NCBI RefSeq assembly: GCF_001637225.1
Contig: NZ_LVJI01000006.1
Location: forward strand, 62,001 to 126,000
Source of the DNA: Paenibacillus antarcticus
Lineage (GTDB): Bacteria; Bacillota; Bacilli; Paenibacillales; Paenibacillaceae
Length of the DNA: 64,000 nucleotides
Reading direction: 5' to 3'
Shown here in pieces: positions 54,708-63,840 of the stretch. A model generated the notes under the pieces. The model was given only the letters and a program-made list of their open reading frames with translations, ran no database searches and was not told the DNA's origin. How positions within the stretch are numbered: position 1 is the stretch's first letter; each line of letters opens with the position of its first letter. The position numbers and the translations under genes were made by a program.

Positions 54708-56258
54708 TTATGCGTAGGCATCAAGTTTCTTTAGTGGTTCTTGTGCAGGTCCTTCAAGAACATTTCCATCATAGCCAAATCTAGAACCGTGGCATGGGCA
54801 ATCCCAAGAGCGCTCACCTTCGTTCCATTCTACCTCGCAGCCTAAGTGGGTGCATGTTGTATCGACTAGATGAAGTTCGCCTTCCGTGTCACGGTACGCA
54901 CCGGCTCTTCTTCCATAATGGGTTACAACCGAGCCTTCATCTTTCTGAAGATCCTCGGGTTTCGTATAGACAATGCCTAATTTGCCGGATAACATCTCCT
55001 TCGCTACATTGGCATTTTCAACGATGAAATTCTTAATGCTTGGATTAGGGTGGAATCGTGAAGGAGAGAAGAGTTCGGAATAGGGGTTCTCTCTTTCTTG
55101 AATCTGATCGGTAATGATTCTTGCAGAAACTGTTCCTGTCGTCATCCCCCACTTGGCGAATCCAGTCGCTACGTAAATTCCTTCATCGCTTGCGGTAATC
55201 TGACCGATATAAGGGACCTTATCAAGGGTGAACAGATCCTGAGCAGACCAGCGGAAAGGAATGCTCTCTATGCCTAACAATTGATCTCCGAACGCTTCGA
55301 GATTCTCATAATGCTGATAGGTGCATATGCCTTGTCCCGTCTTATGGCCTTCTCCACCCACGAGAACGAGGGATTCACCATGCCATGAAGCCGATCGTAG
55401 CGTACGTATAGGCTCATCAACACTAATATACATCCCACCTGCAAAAGGTGTTTTGGGTTTCATTGCAACGACGTAGGAACGTTCCGCATGCAGACGCGAG
55501 AAATAGAACCCTCCACCATCTGTGAATGGGAAGTGGGAAGCGGAGATGATATGTTGACAAGTGACTGTGTGATTACCTTGTGGTGTTGTGAGCGTGAAAG
55601 GTCTTGTTCCTTCGAGCTTCTTACTAACCGTTGTATTCTCATATATAACGCCGCCAGCTTTGACAATAGCCTCCACTAGACGCTTCAAATAAGCTAAAGG
55701 ATGGAATTGTGCTTGACCTGGGAGATGAATGGCCCCCTTTACCTCAAGGGCAATAGGGAGAGTCTCTTTCCATAATCCCGGAATTCCAAGCTTCTCGTAG
55801 GCTTGGAATTCATTCCTAAGCTTGGCCTCAGCTTGATCACCTTCCGCATACAGATAGGCGTCTTCTTCTTTCCATTCACAAGGGATGTCGAGCTCTTTCA
55901 CCGTTCGTGCCATCCATTCAATGGCTTCACTGTTGGCACGATAGTACTTAGCAGCAAGATCTTCTCCCAAATGCTGTATCAGTTCGTCATAGATTAGGCC
56001 ATGTTGGGCTGTAACCTTAGCAGTGGTATGACCTGTGGTCCCTTCTAATATGCGGCCAGCGTCTAACAATGCGACCTTCAAACCCTCTTGTGACAATAAA
56101 TAGGCAGTCGTTATGCCTGTAATTCCAGCCCCAACAATAGCTACATCTACTTTAATATCCTCTTCTAGTTGGGGAAAAGTAGGTAGTTCAGTTGAAGCCC
56201 GCCATAAGGATTCAGGATATTGAGGCAGTTGGTTCGTTGGGTTTAATGGGTTATTCAC
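54708..56258 (-). CDS. FAD-dependent oxidoreductase with C-terminal Rieske domain (YhfW-like)
   Basis: A 516-residue protein. It has an N-terminal DAO-type FAD domain with VAIVGAGITGITTAYLL, and a C-terminal Rieske [2Fe-2S] domain with CTHLGCEVEWN and CPCHGSRFGYDG (C-x-H and C-x-x-H ligands complete). This matches B. subtilis YhfW, of unknown substrate. A GTG start at 56258 is chosen because AGGAGG lies 9 bases before it; the ATG at 56288 would put that site inside the coding region. Confidence 0.88.
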   Translation of the reverse strand: MNNPLNPTNQLPQYPESLWRASTELPTFPQLEEDIKVDVAIVGAGITGITTAYLLSQEGLKVALLDAGRILEGTTGHTTAKVTAQHGLIYDELIQHLGEDLAAKYYRANSEAIEWMARTVKELDIPCEWKEEDAYLYAEGDQAEAKLRNEFQAYEKLGIPGLWKETLPIALEVKGAIHLPGQAQFHPLAYLKRLVEAIVKAGGVIYENTTVSKKLEGTRPFTLTTPQGNHTVTCQHIISASHFPFTDGGGFYFSRLHAERSYVVAMKPKTPFAGGMYISVDEPIRTLRSASWHGESLVLVGGEGHKTGQGICTYQHYENLEAFGDQLLGIESIPFRWSAQDLFTLDKVPYIGQITASDEGIYVATGFAKWGMTTGTVSARIITDQIQERENPYSELFSPSRFHPNPSIKNFIVENANVAKEMLSGKLGIVYTKPEDLQKDEGSVVTHYGRRAGAYRDTEGELHLVDTTCTHLGCEVEWNEGERSWDCPCHGSRFGYDGNVLEGPAQEPLKKLDAYA

Positions 56259-56427
56259 AACAAGGTTCCTCCTAGTTAGGTTAGTCATTTCGATTAGTTT
56301 GCCTCATTATTCCTAAATTACTATTATTTTTGTGAAATAAATCATTTGGGATATGGGGACGTCGGGAATGAACTTGTCCGAAGGCATGTTTAAGAGTGAA
56401 ATTCATGAAGATATAACAACAATAACG

Positions 56428-56457
56428 TTGACGTTAACGTTAAGTGTGGAGTATAGT
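56428..56457 (+). promoter_or_regulatory. MerR-type promoter with long spacer and central dyad
   Basis: TTGACG (56428-56433) and TATAGT (56452-56457) are 18 bases apart, slightly over the normal 17, as in MerR-controlled promoters. The palindrome TTAACGTTAA (56434-56443) lies in the spacer, where MerR proteins bind and twist the DNA. The regulator gene starts 38 bases downstream, so autoregulation is likely. Confidence 0.6.
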
Positions 56458-56494
56458 GTTATATATTAAAGTTGGAAGTTACGGAGGGATAGAG

Positions 56495-56911
56495 ATGAAT
56501 TGGTTAAAGATTGATGACGTTGCCAAAGAAACGGGTCTAACCAAAAGATCGATTCGTTACTATGAAGAAATTGGATTAATGACGACGCCTGAGCGTTCAA
56601 ATGGTGGAATTCGATTGTACACAGAGGAAGATGTTGAATATTTGAAAACAATCGTTCTAGCTAAAAAGGTGCTTGGTTTCTCATTACAAGAAATTCAGGA
56701 TTATTTACAAATCCGTGATCGTATGAAGCACCATCACAGTAATTTCCAGTCTTCTAATGATGAAGTGCAGCGGATTTCAGAACTTCAGAAGATGAAGGAG
56801 ACCGTGAACCAGCAAATCGATCTCGTTCAAGGGAAGATGGATGATATGAATCAAATTTTGCATGGATTATTAGACACGGCGAAGCGGATTGAACAGTCAT
56901 TAGATAAATAA
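56495..56911 (+). CDS. MerR-family regulator
   Basis: A 138-residue MerR protein: N-terminal HTH with IDDVAKETGLTKRSIRYYEEIGL and the wing RLYTEEDVEYL, then a coiled-coil with a His-containing stretch (KHHHSNFQSS) and a long helix. The metal-binding cysteines of true MerR/CueR are absent, so it is more likely a drug or redox sensor. The start is the ATG at 56495, with GGAGGG upstream. It is followed by an MFS efflux gene, its probable target. Confidence 0.9.
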   Translation: MNWLKIDDVAKETGLTKRSIRYYEEIGLMTTPERSNGGIRLYTEEDVEYLKTIVLAKKVLGFSLQEIQDYLQIRDRMKHHHSNFQSSNDEVQRISELQKMKETVNQQIDLVQGKMDDMNQILHGLLDTAKRIEQSLDK

Positions 56912-56976
56912 GTTAGTTAGTGATGAAATTGGCATTGATGCTGAATTGCGTACTGACAACATGATGGAGGGCTCTT

Positions 56977-58425
56977 ATGAATAGAGAGGTATCTACTGCC
57001 GCCAGTTCATTCTGGCCGGTTCTTTTTGCGATTTTTTTCGGAAATTTCTTAGCATCATTAAGTACGACAACGATTAATATAGCGTTACCTGCATTCATGC
57101 AACAATTTACAGCTGAGTTGCATACGGTGCAGTGGATGGTTACAGGGTTTATGTTAGCAACGGGTGTCATTGCACCTGTCCTTGGATATTTAGGCGATCA
57201 GTACAGTTATAAGCGTCTTTATATCTTTTCGATCATTGGATTTACGATCTGCTCTGCACTCTGCGTGTTGTCGTGGAATATTCAGAGTTTAATATCTTTC
57301 CGAATACTTCAAGGGTTGTTTAGTGGGCTGATCATGCCTGCAACAATGACCATCATTTATCAGGTCGTTGAGAAGGAGAAGCAGGCTTTTGCACTTAGTA
57401 TGTGGAGTGTTTCCGCCATGCTCGGACCAGCACTTGGACCGACAGTGGGTGGTTTTCTTGTTCAGCATTTCAACTGGCATGCACTATTTATTATGAATAT
57501 ACCCATTGGGCTCATTGCGATTGTGGTAGCGATTCGTTATATCCCTTACTATAAGCTAAGTAGCAAGCAACATTTTGATAGTGTTGGATTTATATCTGTA
57601 ATTATAAGCAGTGGGGCACTTCTCGTAGCCCTGAGCCAAGGAAGTATGTGGGGCTGGCAGTCAGTCAAGACATTATCGTTATTGATTGGTGGAGCAGTAT
57701 TACTTATCTTCTTTATTCTGTGGGAGCTTAGAGTGAAAGAACCTCTTCTTCATTTACGTATTCTACGGATTCGGAAGTTCTCTTATAGTCTTGTGTTAAA
57801 TGGAATAATTTCTATTTCTCTGTACTCTGGGACATTTCTCATACCCATTTATCTACAAAATGTACAGCACACTACTGCGATGCAAGCAGGGCTTATTATG
57901 TTGCCAGGTTCTCTGATGATGGTTGTATGTGCACCCATTGCCGGTCGTCTCTATTCCCGAATAGGACCCGTAAAGCTCAGTCTGTTCGGTGTATTATTGA
58001 TGGTAGTCTCTACTTGGAGCTTAACTGGACTTACCGTAACCACATCACATATGTTCATTACCGTATGGATGGCCGTTCGATATATAGGTATAACTTTCGC
58101 TAATATGCCGATTACCAATGCTGGAATGGGGGCTGTACCTGCGAATGAGTCTGGACATGCCTCCTCAATTAATAATTGGATTAAACAGGGTATGGGGTCG
58201 TTTGCGATTGGAATATTTAGCTCTCTTCTCGCTAGCCGTACAGCCTTTCATTTACAAGGTGTCGTTAATCCGACTGAAGCCGCGCAACAGTTCGCATTTA
58301 CGTGGAGTGTGGGCGATGTATTTATGATAGCGACGATCATTATTGGGTTAGCTATACCCTTTACCTTTATGTTAAAAGATAGAAGATTACGACCCGTCAA
58401 AATGACAGCTGACAGCTCTCTATAA
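56977..58425 (+). CDS. DHA2-family MFS drug exporter (EmrB/QacA type)
   Basis: A 482-residue transporter with about 14 hydrophobic segments. It has the DHA2 motifs: TTTINIALPAFMQQF in TM1, GYLGDQYSYKRLY (motif A) and MLGPALGPTVGGFLV (motif C). It is likely a proton-driven exporter of drugs or quaternary ammonium compounds. GGAGG lies before the ATG. It follows the MerR gene by 65 bases and is probably in the same transcript. Confidence 0.93.
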   Translation: MNREVSTAASSFWPVLFAIFFGNFLASLSTTTINIALPAFMQQFTAELHTVQWMVTGFMLATGVIAPVLGYLGDQYSYKRLYIFSIIGFTICSALCVLSWNIQSLISFRILQGLFSGLIMPATMTIIYQVVEKEKQAFALSMWSVSAMLGPALGPTVGGFLVQHFNWHALFIMNIPIGLIAIVVAIRYIPYYKLSSKQHFDSVGFISVIISSGALLVALSQGSMWGWQSVKTLSLLIGGAVLLIFFILWELRVKEPLLHLRILRIRKFSYSLVLNGIISISLYSGTFLIPIYLQNVQHTTAMQAGLIMLPGSLMMVVCAPIAGRLYSRIGPVKLSLFGVLLMVVSTWSLTGLTVTTSHMFITVWMAVRYIGITFANMPITNAGMGAVPANESGHASSINNWIKQGMGSFAIGIFSSLLASRTAFHLQGVVNPTEAAQQFAFTWSVGDVFMIATIIIGLAIPFTFMLKDRRLRPVKMTADSSL

Positions 58426-58533
58426 TCAATATATTCCATAGGTATTAAGAATCAAATTAATATGTGGTATTCATTTCCATATCATTCTCTCCGATATTTA
58501 TTATTGGTAAATAATAACTGAAGGAGAGATGTT

Positions 58534-59496
58534 GTGGTAAATCGTAGACATGGAAGATTTAGAACAAATCGAAGAAGCATTAGCTTCATATTGGCATTCA
58601 TTATGGCAGTATGCGTAATAATGACAGCTTCGGGTGTAGTACATGCGGATACGGATACTCAGACTCAGGAACTGAACTGGGTAGAGGGTTCGGGACAAGA
58701 GGTAGGACTTGGATCGATCGCCAAGCTTAAATTACAGACGGGTCTGCAATTTCTTGATAAGGATGATACGATAGCTAGTGAGTTATCATATGGTGGAGTA
58801 CCGAGTAATAAGGAGATTGGCTCCGTGTATACAACGGATCCGAATGCAACGTGGGCCGTGTTTTTCGATTATGATGATGTGGGTCATATTGCGGATGACG
58901 AGAAGAATGATATTGATGCGGATGCTTTACTGCAAAGTTATAAAGAAGGAACCGAAGCAGCTAATAAGGAAACAACAGAGGAGAATCACTTGTTTGTGGA
59001 TGGTTGGGATGTTCCACCGACATATGATGACAATCTACATAGTTTGAAATGGTCACTCCTTGCTCATGATAATAACAATGAGACTCTGATCAATTACAAT
59101 GTTCGCATATTGACGAAAGAAGGATATATTTCTGCTATTCTTGTATCAGACCCTACACATTTAGCGGAGGACCGTAAGGCATTCGAGAATATCGTGTTAT
59201 CCAACTTTTCTGTGAATTCGGGCGAAGGGTATGCAGACTTCGACGAGTCGACGGATAGGTTAGCTGAGATTGGCCTTACCGGACTTATCGTAGGTGGTGC
59301 TGGATTGGTTGTGGCCAAAAAAGTTGGCTTAATTGCAATGCTTGTCGTACTTGTCAAAAAATTTGGAATCGTAATAGTTGTTGCTGTGGCTGGATTGTTC
59401 AAATATCTACGTAGAGGGCGTAAGAAGGATGAGACGTCTACGCCTAATCATGATAATGATGCTCCTCCTCCAATCGATTCGGACTATAGACCCTAA
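58534..59496 (+). CDS. DUF2167-family membrane protein
   Basis: A 320-residue exported protein: signal peptide or anchor (about 15-42, ending VVHADT), a beta-rich domain with the DUF2167 pattern (FFDYDDVGHIADDE, then IDADALLQSYKEGTEAANK and DGWDVPPTYDD), and two C-terminal hydrophobic segments (about 245-290) before a charged tail. The start is GTG, with GGAGAGA upstream. The function of DUF2167 is unknown. Confidence 0.82.
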   Translation: MVNRRHGRFRTNRRSISFILAFIMAVCVIMTASGVVHADTDTQTQELNWVEGSGQEVGLGSIAKLKLQTGLQFLDKDDTIASELSYGGVPSNKEIGSVYTTDPNATWAVFFDYDDVGHIADDEKNDIDADALLQSYKEGTEAANKETTEENHLFVDGWDVPPTYDDNLHSLKWSLLAHDNNNETLINYNVRILTKEGYISAILVSDPTHLAEDRKAFENIVLSNFSVNSGEGYADFDESTDRLAEIGLTGLIVGGAGLVVAKKVGLIAMLVVLVKKFGIVIVVAVAGLFKYLRRGRKKDETSTPNHDNDAPPPIDSDYRP

Positions 59497-59508
59497 TTAA
59501 ATATACAT

Positions 59509-59546
59509 AAAGAAGCCGTTATCTAACTTACGATAACGGCTTCTTT
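59509..59546. terminator. Intrinsic terminator between DUF2167 and diguanylate cyclase genes
   Basis: AAAGAAGCCGTTATC pairs perfectly with GATAACGGCTTCTTT (15 bp), with an 8-base loop, between two convergent genes. A and T rich arms make it bidirectional. Confidence 0.9.
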
Positions 59547-59564
59547 ATGTTCTTTGAGTATGAG

Positions 59565-60668
59565 CTATTTCATTGTCTGAAGCTCCAATGTACATACTTT
59601 GTTACGACCTGTTCTCTTAGCTTCGTAGAGCGCCTTATCGGCCATATCAACAAGAGCATGTCCACTGGGAGTTGCTACTGTATCTGGATAAGTAGCAACT
59701 CCAATCGAGATCGTGATAGAAACAAATATTTGATCAGGCAGAATAAACGTATGATTCTGAACGCCCACACGTATTTTTTCAGCAATCACTAAAGCATGAT
59801 GGTGGGGGCAATCCAACAATAATACGGTGAATTCTTCGCCACCATTTCGAGAGACCACATCAAAGGAACGAGAGTAATCTATAAGTATTTTCCCAATCGA
59901 TTTAAGGACAACATCGCCAGAGGAATGGCCGTAGGTGTCATTTATTTTTTTGAAATGGTCAATGTCTATCACGAGTAGCGATAGGTTCTCTCCACGCTCG
60001 TTGGCATGAGCTAGATGAGTCTTGATGGCCAACTCAAATGCTCGCAGATTGTTGAGCTGTGTTAAGTGATCAGTCGTTGCTCGTTGTTCTAATTGAACAA
60101 ATAGTTTATTTGTTGAATAAATATATTCAGTTATGGCATATACGAATAAGCCCCCAATGATAGCGATACCTAGTTGAATGGGATAGAAGCTCATGACGGT
60201 AGGAACATCCTTGATATTAATCATGAGAGTAATCAGAATGACGATCATACTCAGTATATTCATTAGATTAATTTTATGAAATCGTGACAAAGGATAACGT
60301 GAGATGATGGCGCATATAATCCCAACCACGATAATTCCGATGCAAGCTACGATTCCTGAAGAGGTGAACCCATATAACATCATTCGACCGATGCCAATGA
60401 TAATAGCGCTAATAATAGCGGGTACTGGTCCGATGTATGTTCCTATAACGACAGGGAACAGATGGCGTAGATCAGCATATGTATTGGAACCAACAGGGAT
60501 GGTGTATAACATCAGTACGATGCCGTATATTCCAAAGAGAATACCCGAATTAATTTGGACGGGAAGCGAGTTGGAGGACATCCCTATCGAATATCTTTTA
60601 GAAAGTACACCAGAGAAATAAAGAAAAGTAACGATAATACAAATATTAATAAATAACACATTAATCAT
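59565..60668 (-). CDS. Membrane diguanylate cyclase (5TM-LYT sensor plus GGDEF)
   Basis: A 367-residue protein. Residues 1-195 hold about six membrane segments with the 5TM-5TMR_LYT pattern (GILFGIYGIVLMLYTIPV, and DLRHLFPVVIGTYIGPVPA in TM3-4). The GGDEF domain is at about 205-365, with the active site GGEEF and an RSFD inhibition site five residues before it, so it should be active and feedback-inhibited by c-di-GMP. The metal Asp is in VIDIDHFKKINDTYGH. GGAGG lies 10 bases before the ATG. Confidence 0.92.
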   Translation of the reverse strand: MINVLFINICIIVTFLYFSGVLSKRYSIGMSSNSLPVQINSGILFGIYGIVLMLYTIPVGSNTYADLRHLFPVVIGTYIGPVPAIISAIIIGIGRMMLYGFTSSGIVACIGIIVVGIICAIISRYPLSRFHKINLMNILSMIVILITLMINIKDVPTVMSFYPIQLGIAIIGGLFVYAITEYIYSTNKLFVQLEQRATTDHLTQLNNLRAFELAIKTHLAHANERGENLSLLVIDIDHFKKINDTYGHSSGDVVLKSIGKILIDYSRSFDVVSRNGGEEFTVLLLDCPHHHALVIAEKIRVGVQNHTFILPDQIFVSITISIGVATYPDTVATPSGHALVDMADKALYEAKRTGRNKVCTLELQTMK

Positions 60669-60825
60669 GTAGGGAATTCCTCCTGGGTAAATTAAGCAAT
60701 CCTTATTATATTAGCGGATTTAGAGGGAAGTTGTCGATTACTTTATGGCAATATACATACTTTTCACATATTTGGAACAACCTACGGATAAATCCAATGT
60801 AACGAAATAATGGAGGTGATCAAGT

Positions 60826-62397
60826 GTGAGTAAATCAGGGGGTTCTCAGGGATTGATATCTACTAGTAATATGTTGGGTCTTCCATCTCCACCTATTGAG
60901 GAGGAGCACATACAGAAAGACCTGGCACGTAATATAGAGATGGCCAAGAAGATATTCTCAGATAGTTCAGACATGGTATATCGGGATATTCAAGTGGCAC
61001 AAGATCAGAAGGCGTTCTTGTTCTATATAGAAGGGATTGTAGATTCTCAGGAAATAGAATCTCAAATGCTAAAGCCATTCATTATAGGTTACGTTGAGAA
61101 TGAAGATAAGAAATCTATTGATACGCCTCAGAATTCACGCGTGTCGCTGTTACAAGCATCAAAGGGTACGACATGGGGAGATGTCATTACTGCTGTTATT
61201 AACGCCAGCGTCGTATTACTGATGGAAGGGTCCAATGAAGCACAAATCTTTAATGTAAGAGGTGGCGTTAGACGTAGCGTCGAAGAGCCACAGACGGAGT
61301 CTGTTATCCGGGGTCCTAAAGAGGGATTCACTGAAACTATAAGGGTTAATACGGCATTGATTCGCTTCAAAATTAAGACCCCCAAGCTTAAGATGGTTAG
61401 CTTTGTGATCGGAGAAGAGACCAAAACAGATGTTGTTTTGTCCTATATTGATGGATTAGCTGACCCTAAACAGATTCGAGATGTAACCAAACGCCTAAAG
61501 GATATTAAGATTGATGGCATACTCGAATCGGGGTATATTGAAGAACTTATTGAGGATCATCCTTATTCTCCTTTTCCACAGATGCAATATTCGGAGCGAC
61601 CTGACACGGTTGCTGCCCAGTTATTGGAGGGATCCTTTGCTATTTTAGTTGACGGTACACCCTTTGTTCTGATTGGCCCCGTATCTCTATGGCAATTGAT
61701 GCAAGCGAGTGAGGATTACTATGAACGATTCTTTATTAGTAATTTCGTTCGATTTCTGCGTTACATTTTTGTATTGATCGCTATATTTCTTCCAGGCTTG
61801 TATATAGCTGTGCTTACCTACCACCAAGATATGCTGCCTTCAACCCTTTTACTGAGCGTAGCGGCAGCTCGAGAAGCCATTCCCTTTCCCCTTCTAGTTG
61901 AAGCATTGATGATGGAAGTCGCATTTGAAGCTCTACGTGAAGCAGGGATCCGCCTACCTAAGACAGTAGGACAAGCGGTGAGTATTCTGGGAGCACTCGT
62001 TATTGGCCAGGCAGCAGTGGAAGCGAGAATTGTCTCGGCTCCTATGGTCATTATTGTATCTTTGACTGGGATAGCCTCTTTCACGATCCCTCGGTTTAAT
62101 CTGGCTATTACCGTTCGCTTGCTACGATTTCCACTGATGATTATGGCAGGCACATTAGGATTATTCGGAATCGTGATTACTACGATGTGGATTCTAGTTC
62201 ATTTATCACAGCTGACCTCCTTTGGAATCCCTTATCTTTCGGGAATTAGCCCATATTACAAGAAGGATCAAAAGGATATTTTTGTTCGTGCACCATGGTG
62301 GAGAATGATTCATAGACCGCAAGAAATGGCGAAAGATAATAATCAACGAATGAAAGAAGAAATAAATGGAACTCCTAAGCCTGAAAAAGGTTGGTGA
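60826..62397 (+). CDS. Spore germinant receptor subunit A (GerA family)
   Basis: A 523-residue GerAA/GerKA-type protein. Residues 1-275 are hydrophilic (conserved GPKEGFTETIRVNTALIR and YIDGLADP), followed by about five membrane helices (about 300-470). ARE-AIPFPLLVEALMME and GLYIAVLTYHQDMLP are hallmarks of the family. It sits in the spore inner membrane and senses nutrients with the B and C subunits. The start is GTG, after GGAGGTGATC. Confidence 0.95.
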   Translation: MSKSGGSQGLISTSNMLGLPSPPIEEEHIQKDLARNIEMAKKIFSDSSDMVYRDIQVAQDQKAFLFYIEGIVDSQEIESQMLKPFIIGYVENEDKKSIDTPQNSRVSLLQASKGTTWGDVITAVINASVVLLMEGSNEAQIFNVRGGVRRSVEEPQTESVIRGPKEGFTETIRVNTALIRFKIKTPKLKMVSFVIGEETKTDVVLSYIDGLADPKQIRDVTKRLKDIKIDGILESGYIEELIEDHPYSPFPQMQYSERPDTVAAQLLEGSFAILVDGTPFVLIGPVSLWQLMQASEDYYERFFISNFVRFLRYIFVLIAIFLPGLYIAVLTYHQDMLPSTLLLSVAAAREAIPFPLLVEALMMEVAFEALREAGIRLPKTVGQAVSILGALVIGQAAVEARIVSAPMVIIVSLTGIASFTIPRFNLAITVRLLRFPLMIMAGTLGLFGIVITTMWILVHLSQLTSFGIPYLSGISPYYKKDQKDIFVRAPWWRMIHRPQEMAKDNNQRMKEEINGTPKPEKGW

Positions 62398-62399
62398 AA

Positions 62400-63587
62400 A
62401 TGATCATGAGAAAGATATTGACTATCACTGCGATGATACTGATGTGTCCTGTATTCTTAACGGGCTGTTGGGATCGTAGAGAAATTAATGATATTGCCTT
62501 TGTATTAGGTACTGCTGTGGATAAGGAAGGTTCAGCGTATCGTACGAGCGTACAGGTTGCTTTGCCAGGAGAGCTTGGAGGTGCTAGTGGTAAAGGTGTG
62601 AGTGGAGGTAAGGGCTGGTATATTGAATCTGCATTAGGGAAAACCATACGTTTATCAACATCAGCTGTTCAGAGAAGTAACTCCCGAGAGTTAAACGCAT
62701 CGACTCGTCGTTCACTTATTATAGGAGAAGAGTTAGCACGAGAAGGGATCTCTTCCATGTTGGATATATTTACAAGAGTACCTCAGAATCGACTCCTCTC
62801 TGTAGTGGCAGTTACAGAGGGACCTGCTTATGAAATACTTAATACGGATGCACTCATAGAACCGTATCCATCAGAAATGGTTCGTGAGTTGATTCTTAGT
62901 TACACGAAGAACCCCATTAGAATTGTAACGCTATTGGATGAATTATTGTCTGAAGGACTTGACGTTATACTCCCGATCATTAAAGTGGATCCTTCCGTAC
63001 CTCCTAAGGTGGGTGAAGTTGTAAAAAATATTAGTATTGATGGCTTAGCTATATTTAAAGGTGACCAAATGGTAGGAACTCTAAAAGGAGACCTTGCCAG
63101 AATCATCATTCTCGGAATGAATCAAAATAAAAGTATAGAAATGACAATACCTGCTCCTATGGGTGAGGGAACTTTAGAGATCTTATTCAGACATAGTCAC
63201 GTGAAGCTAGTTCCTAAGATTCAAGGGGACGATGTGACTATGCAAGTTAATATGCAGTTGGTGGGTACAGTCACGGAGTCAGCATCTGACTTTAGTCCAA
63301 CGAGTAACATGGGTATGCGTAAATTAGAAGAATCCGTACAAGAGAAAGTCAAAAGCGATTTAACGAAAGCGTTAGCAGTGTTGCAAAATCAGTATCATGC
63401 TGACAGTTTAGGGTTCGGACAAACCATTCAACGCAAGAAACCCAAAGATTGGGACCGATTGAAGAGCCGGTGGCAGGACATATATCCTCACGTCAAAGTG
63501 GAGATTGCTGTGGATATGCATCTTGAGACTGTAGGTCAAGCTCTAGAACCAATGGGACTTCCTGAAGAGGAGGTTATCCATGACTAA
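62400..63587 (+). CDS. Spore germinant receptor subunit C, lipoprotein (GerC family)
   Basis: A 395-residue lipoprotein: signal with an LTGC lipobox, then the GerAC N-terminus CWDRREINDIAFVLGTAVDK. LGQNKSIEMTIP-type and C-terminal WDRLKSRWQDIYPHVKVEI motifs are typical. I start at the ATG at 62400 (AAAGG 9 bases upstream); an ATG at 62406 and a TTG at 62391 are alternatives. It follows the A gene by 2 bases and overlaps the next gene by 8. Confidence 0.93.
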   Translation: MIMRKILTITAMILMCPVFLTGCWDRREINDIAFVLGTAVDKEGSAYRTSVQVALPGELGGASGKGVSGGKGWYIESALGKTIRLSTSAVQRSNSRELNASTRRSLIIGEELAREGISSMLDIFTRVPQNRLLSVVAVTEGPAYEILNTDALIEPYPSEMVRELILSYTKNPIRIVTLLDELLSEGLDVILPIIKVDPSVPPKVGEVVKNISIDGLAIFKGDQMVGTLKGDLARIIILGMNQNKSIEMTIPAPMGEGTLEILFRHSHVKLVPKIQGDDVTMQVNMQLVGTVTESASDFSPTSNMGMRKLEESVQEKVKSDLTKALAVLQNQYHADSLGFGQTIQRKKPKDWDRLKSRWQDIYPHVKVEIAVDMHLETVGQALEPMGLPEEEVIHD

Positions 63588-63804
63588 CCTACCACTATCA
63601 CTGACTATAATTCTAGTTATCATTGCCTTAATACTTTGGTTGGATTGGAAGGTTCTTCGTACGCTTCCTCGATCCAACCGTTGGATTACCTGTTCTTTGT
63701 TTGTCCTAAGTCTGGGCATACTAATATACAGTATCAAATTCGATAAAGTCATAAGTCCAACGGCGTGGATTGGGCAAATGATCAAGCTTTGGATGCCATT
63801 TTAA
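63580..63804 (+). CDS. Small two-helix protein of the ger operon (GerD-subunit-like, not GerD)
   Basis: A 74-residue protein with two membrane helices (about 6-24 and 36-52) separated by a basic loop (KVLRTLPRSNRW). GAGGAGG lies 6 bases before the ATG, inside the end of the C gene. Short two-helix D subunits encoded inside or beside gerA-type operons have been described in Bacillus and modulate receptor sensitivity. Position, size and topology fit; sequence alone does not prove it. Confidence 0.72.
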   Translation: MTNLPLSLTIILVIIALILWLDWKVLRTLPRSNRWITCSLFVLSLGILIYSIKFDKVISPTAWIGQMIKLWMPF

Positions 63805-63840
63805 TAAGGAATAAGGAATAAGGATTAGGAGGGGATCAAT

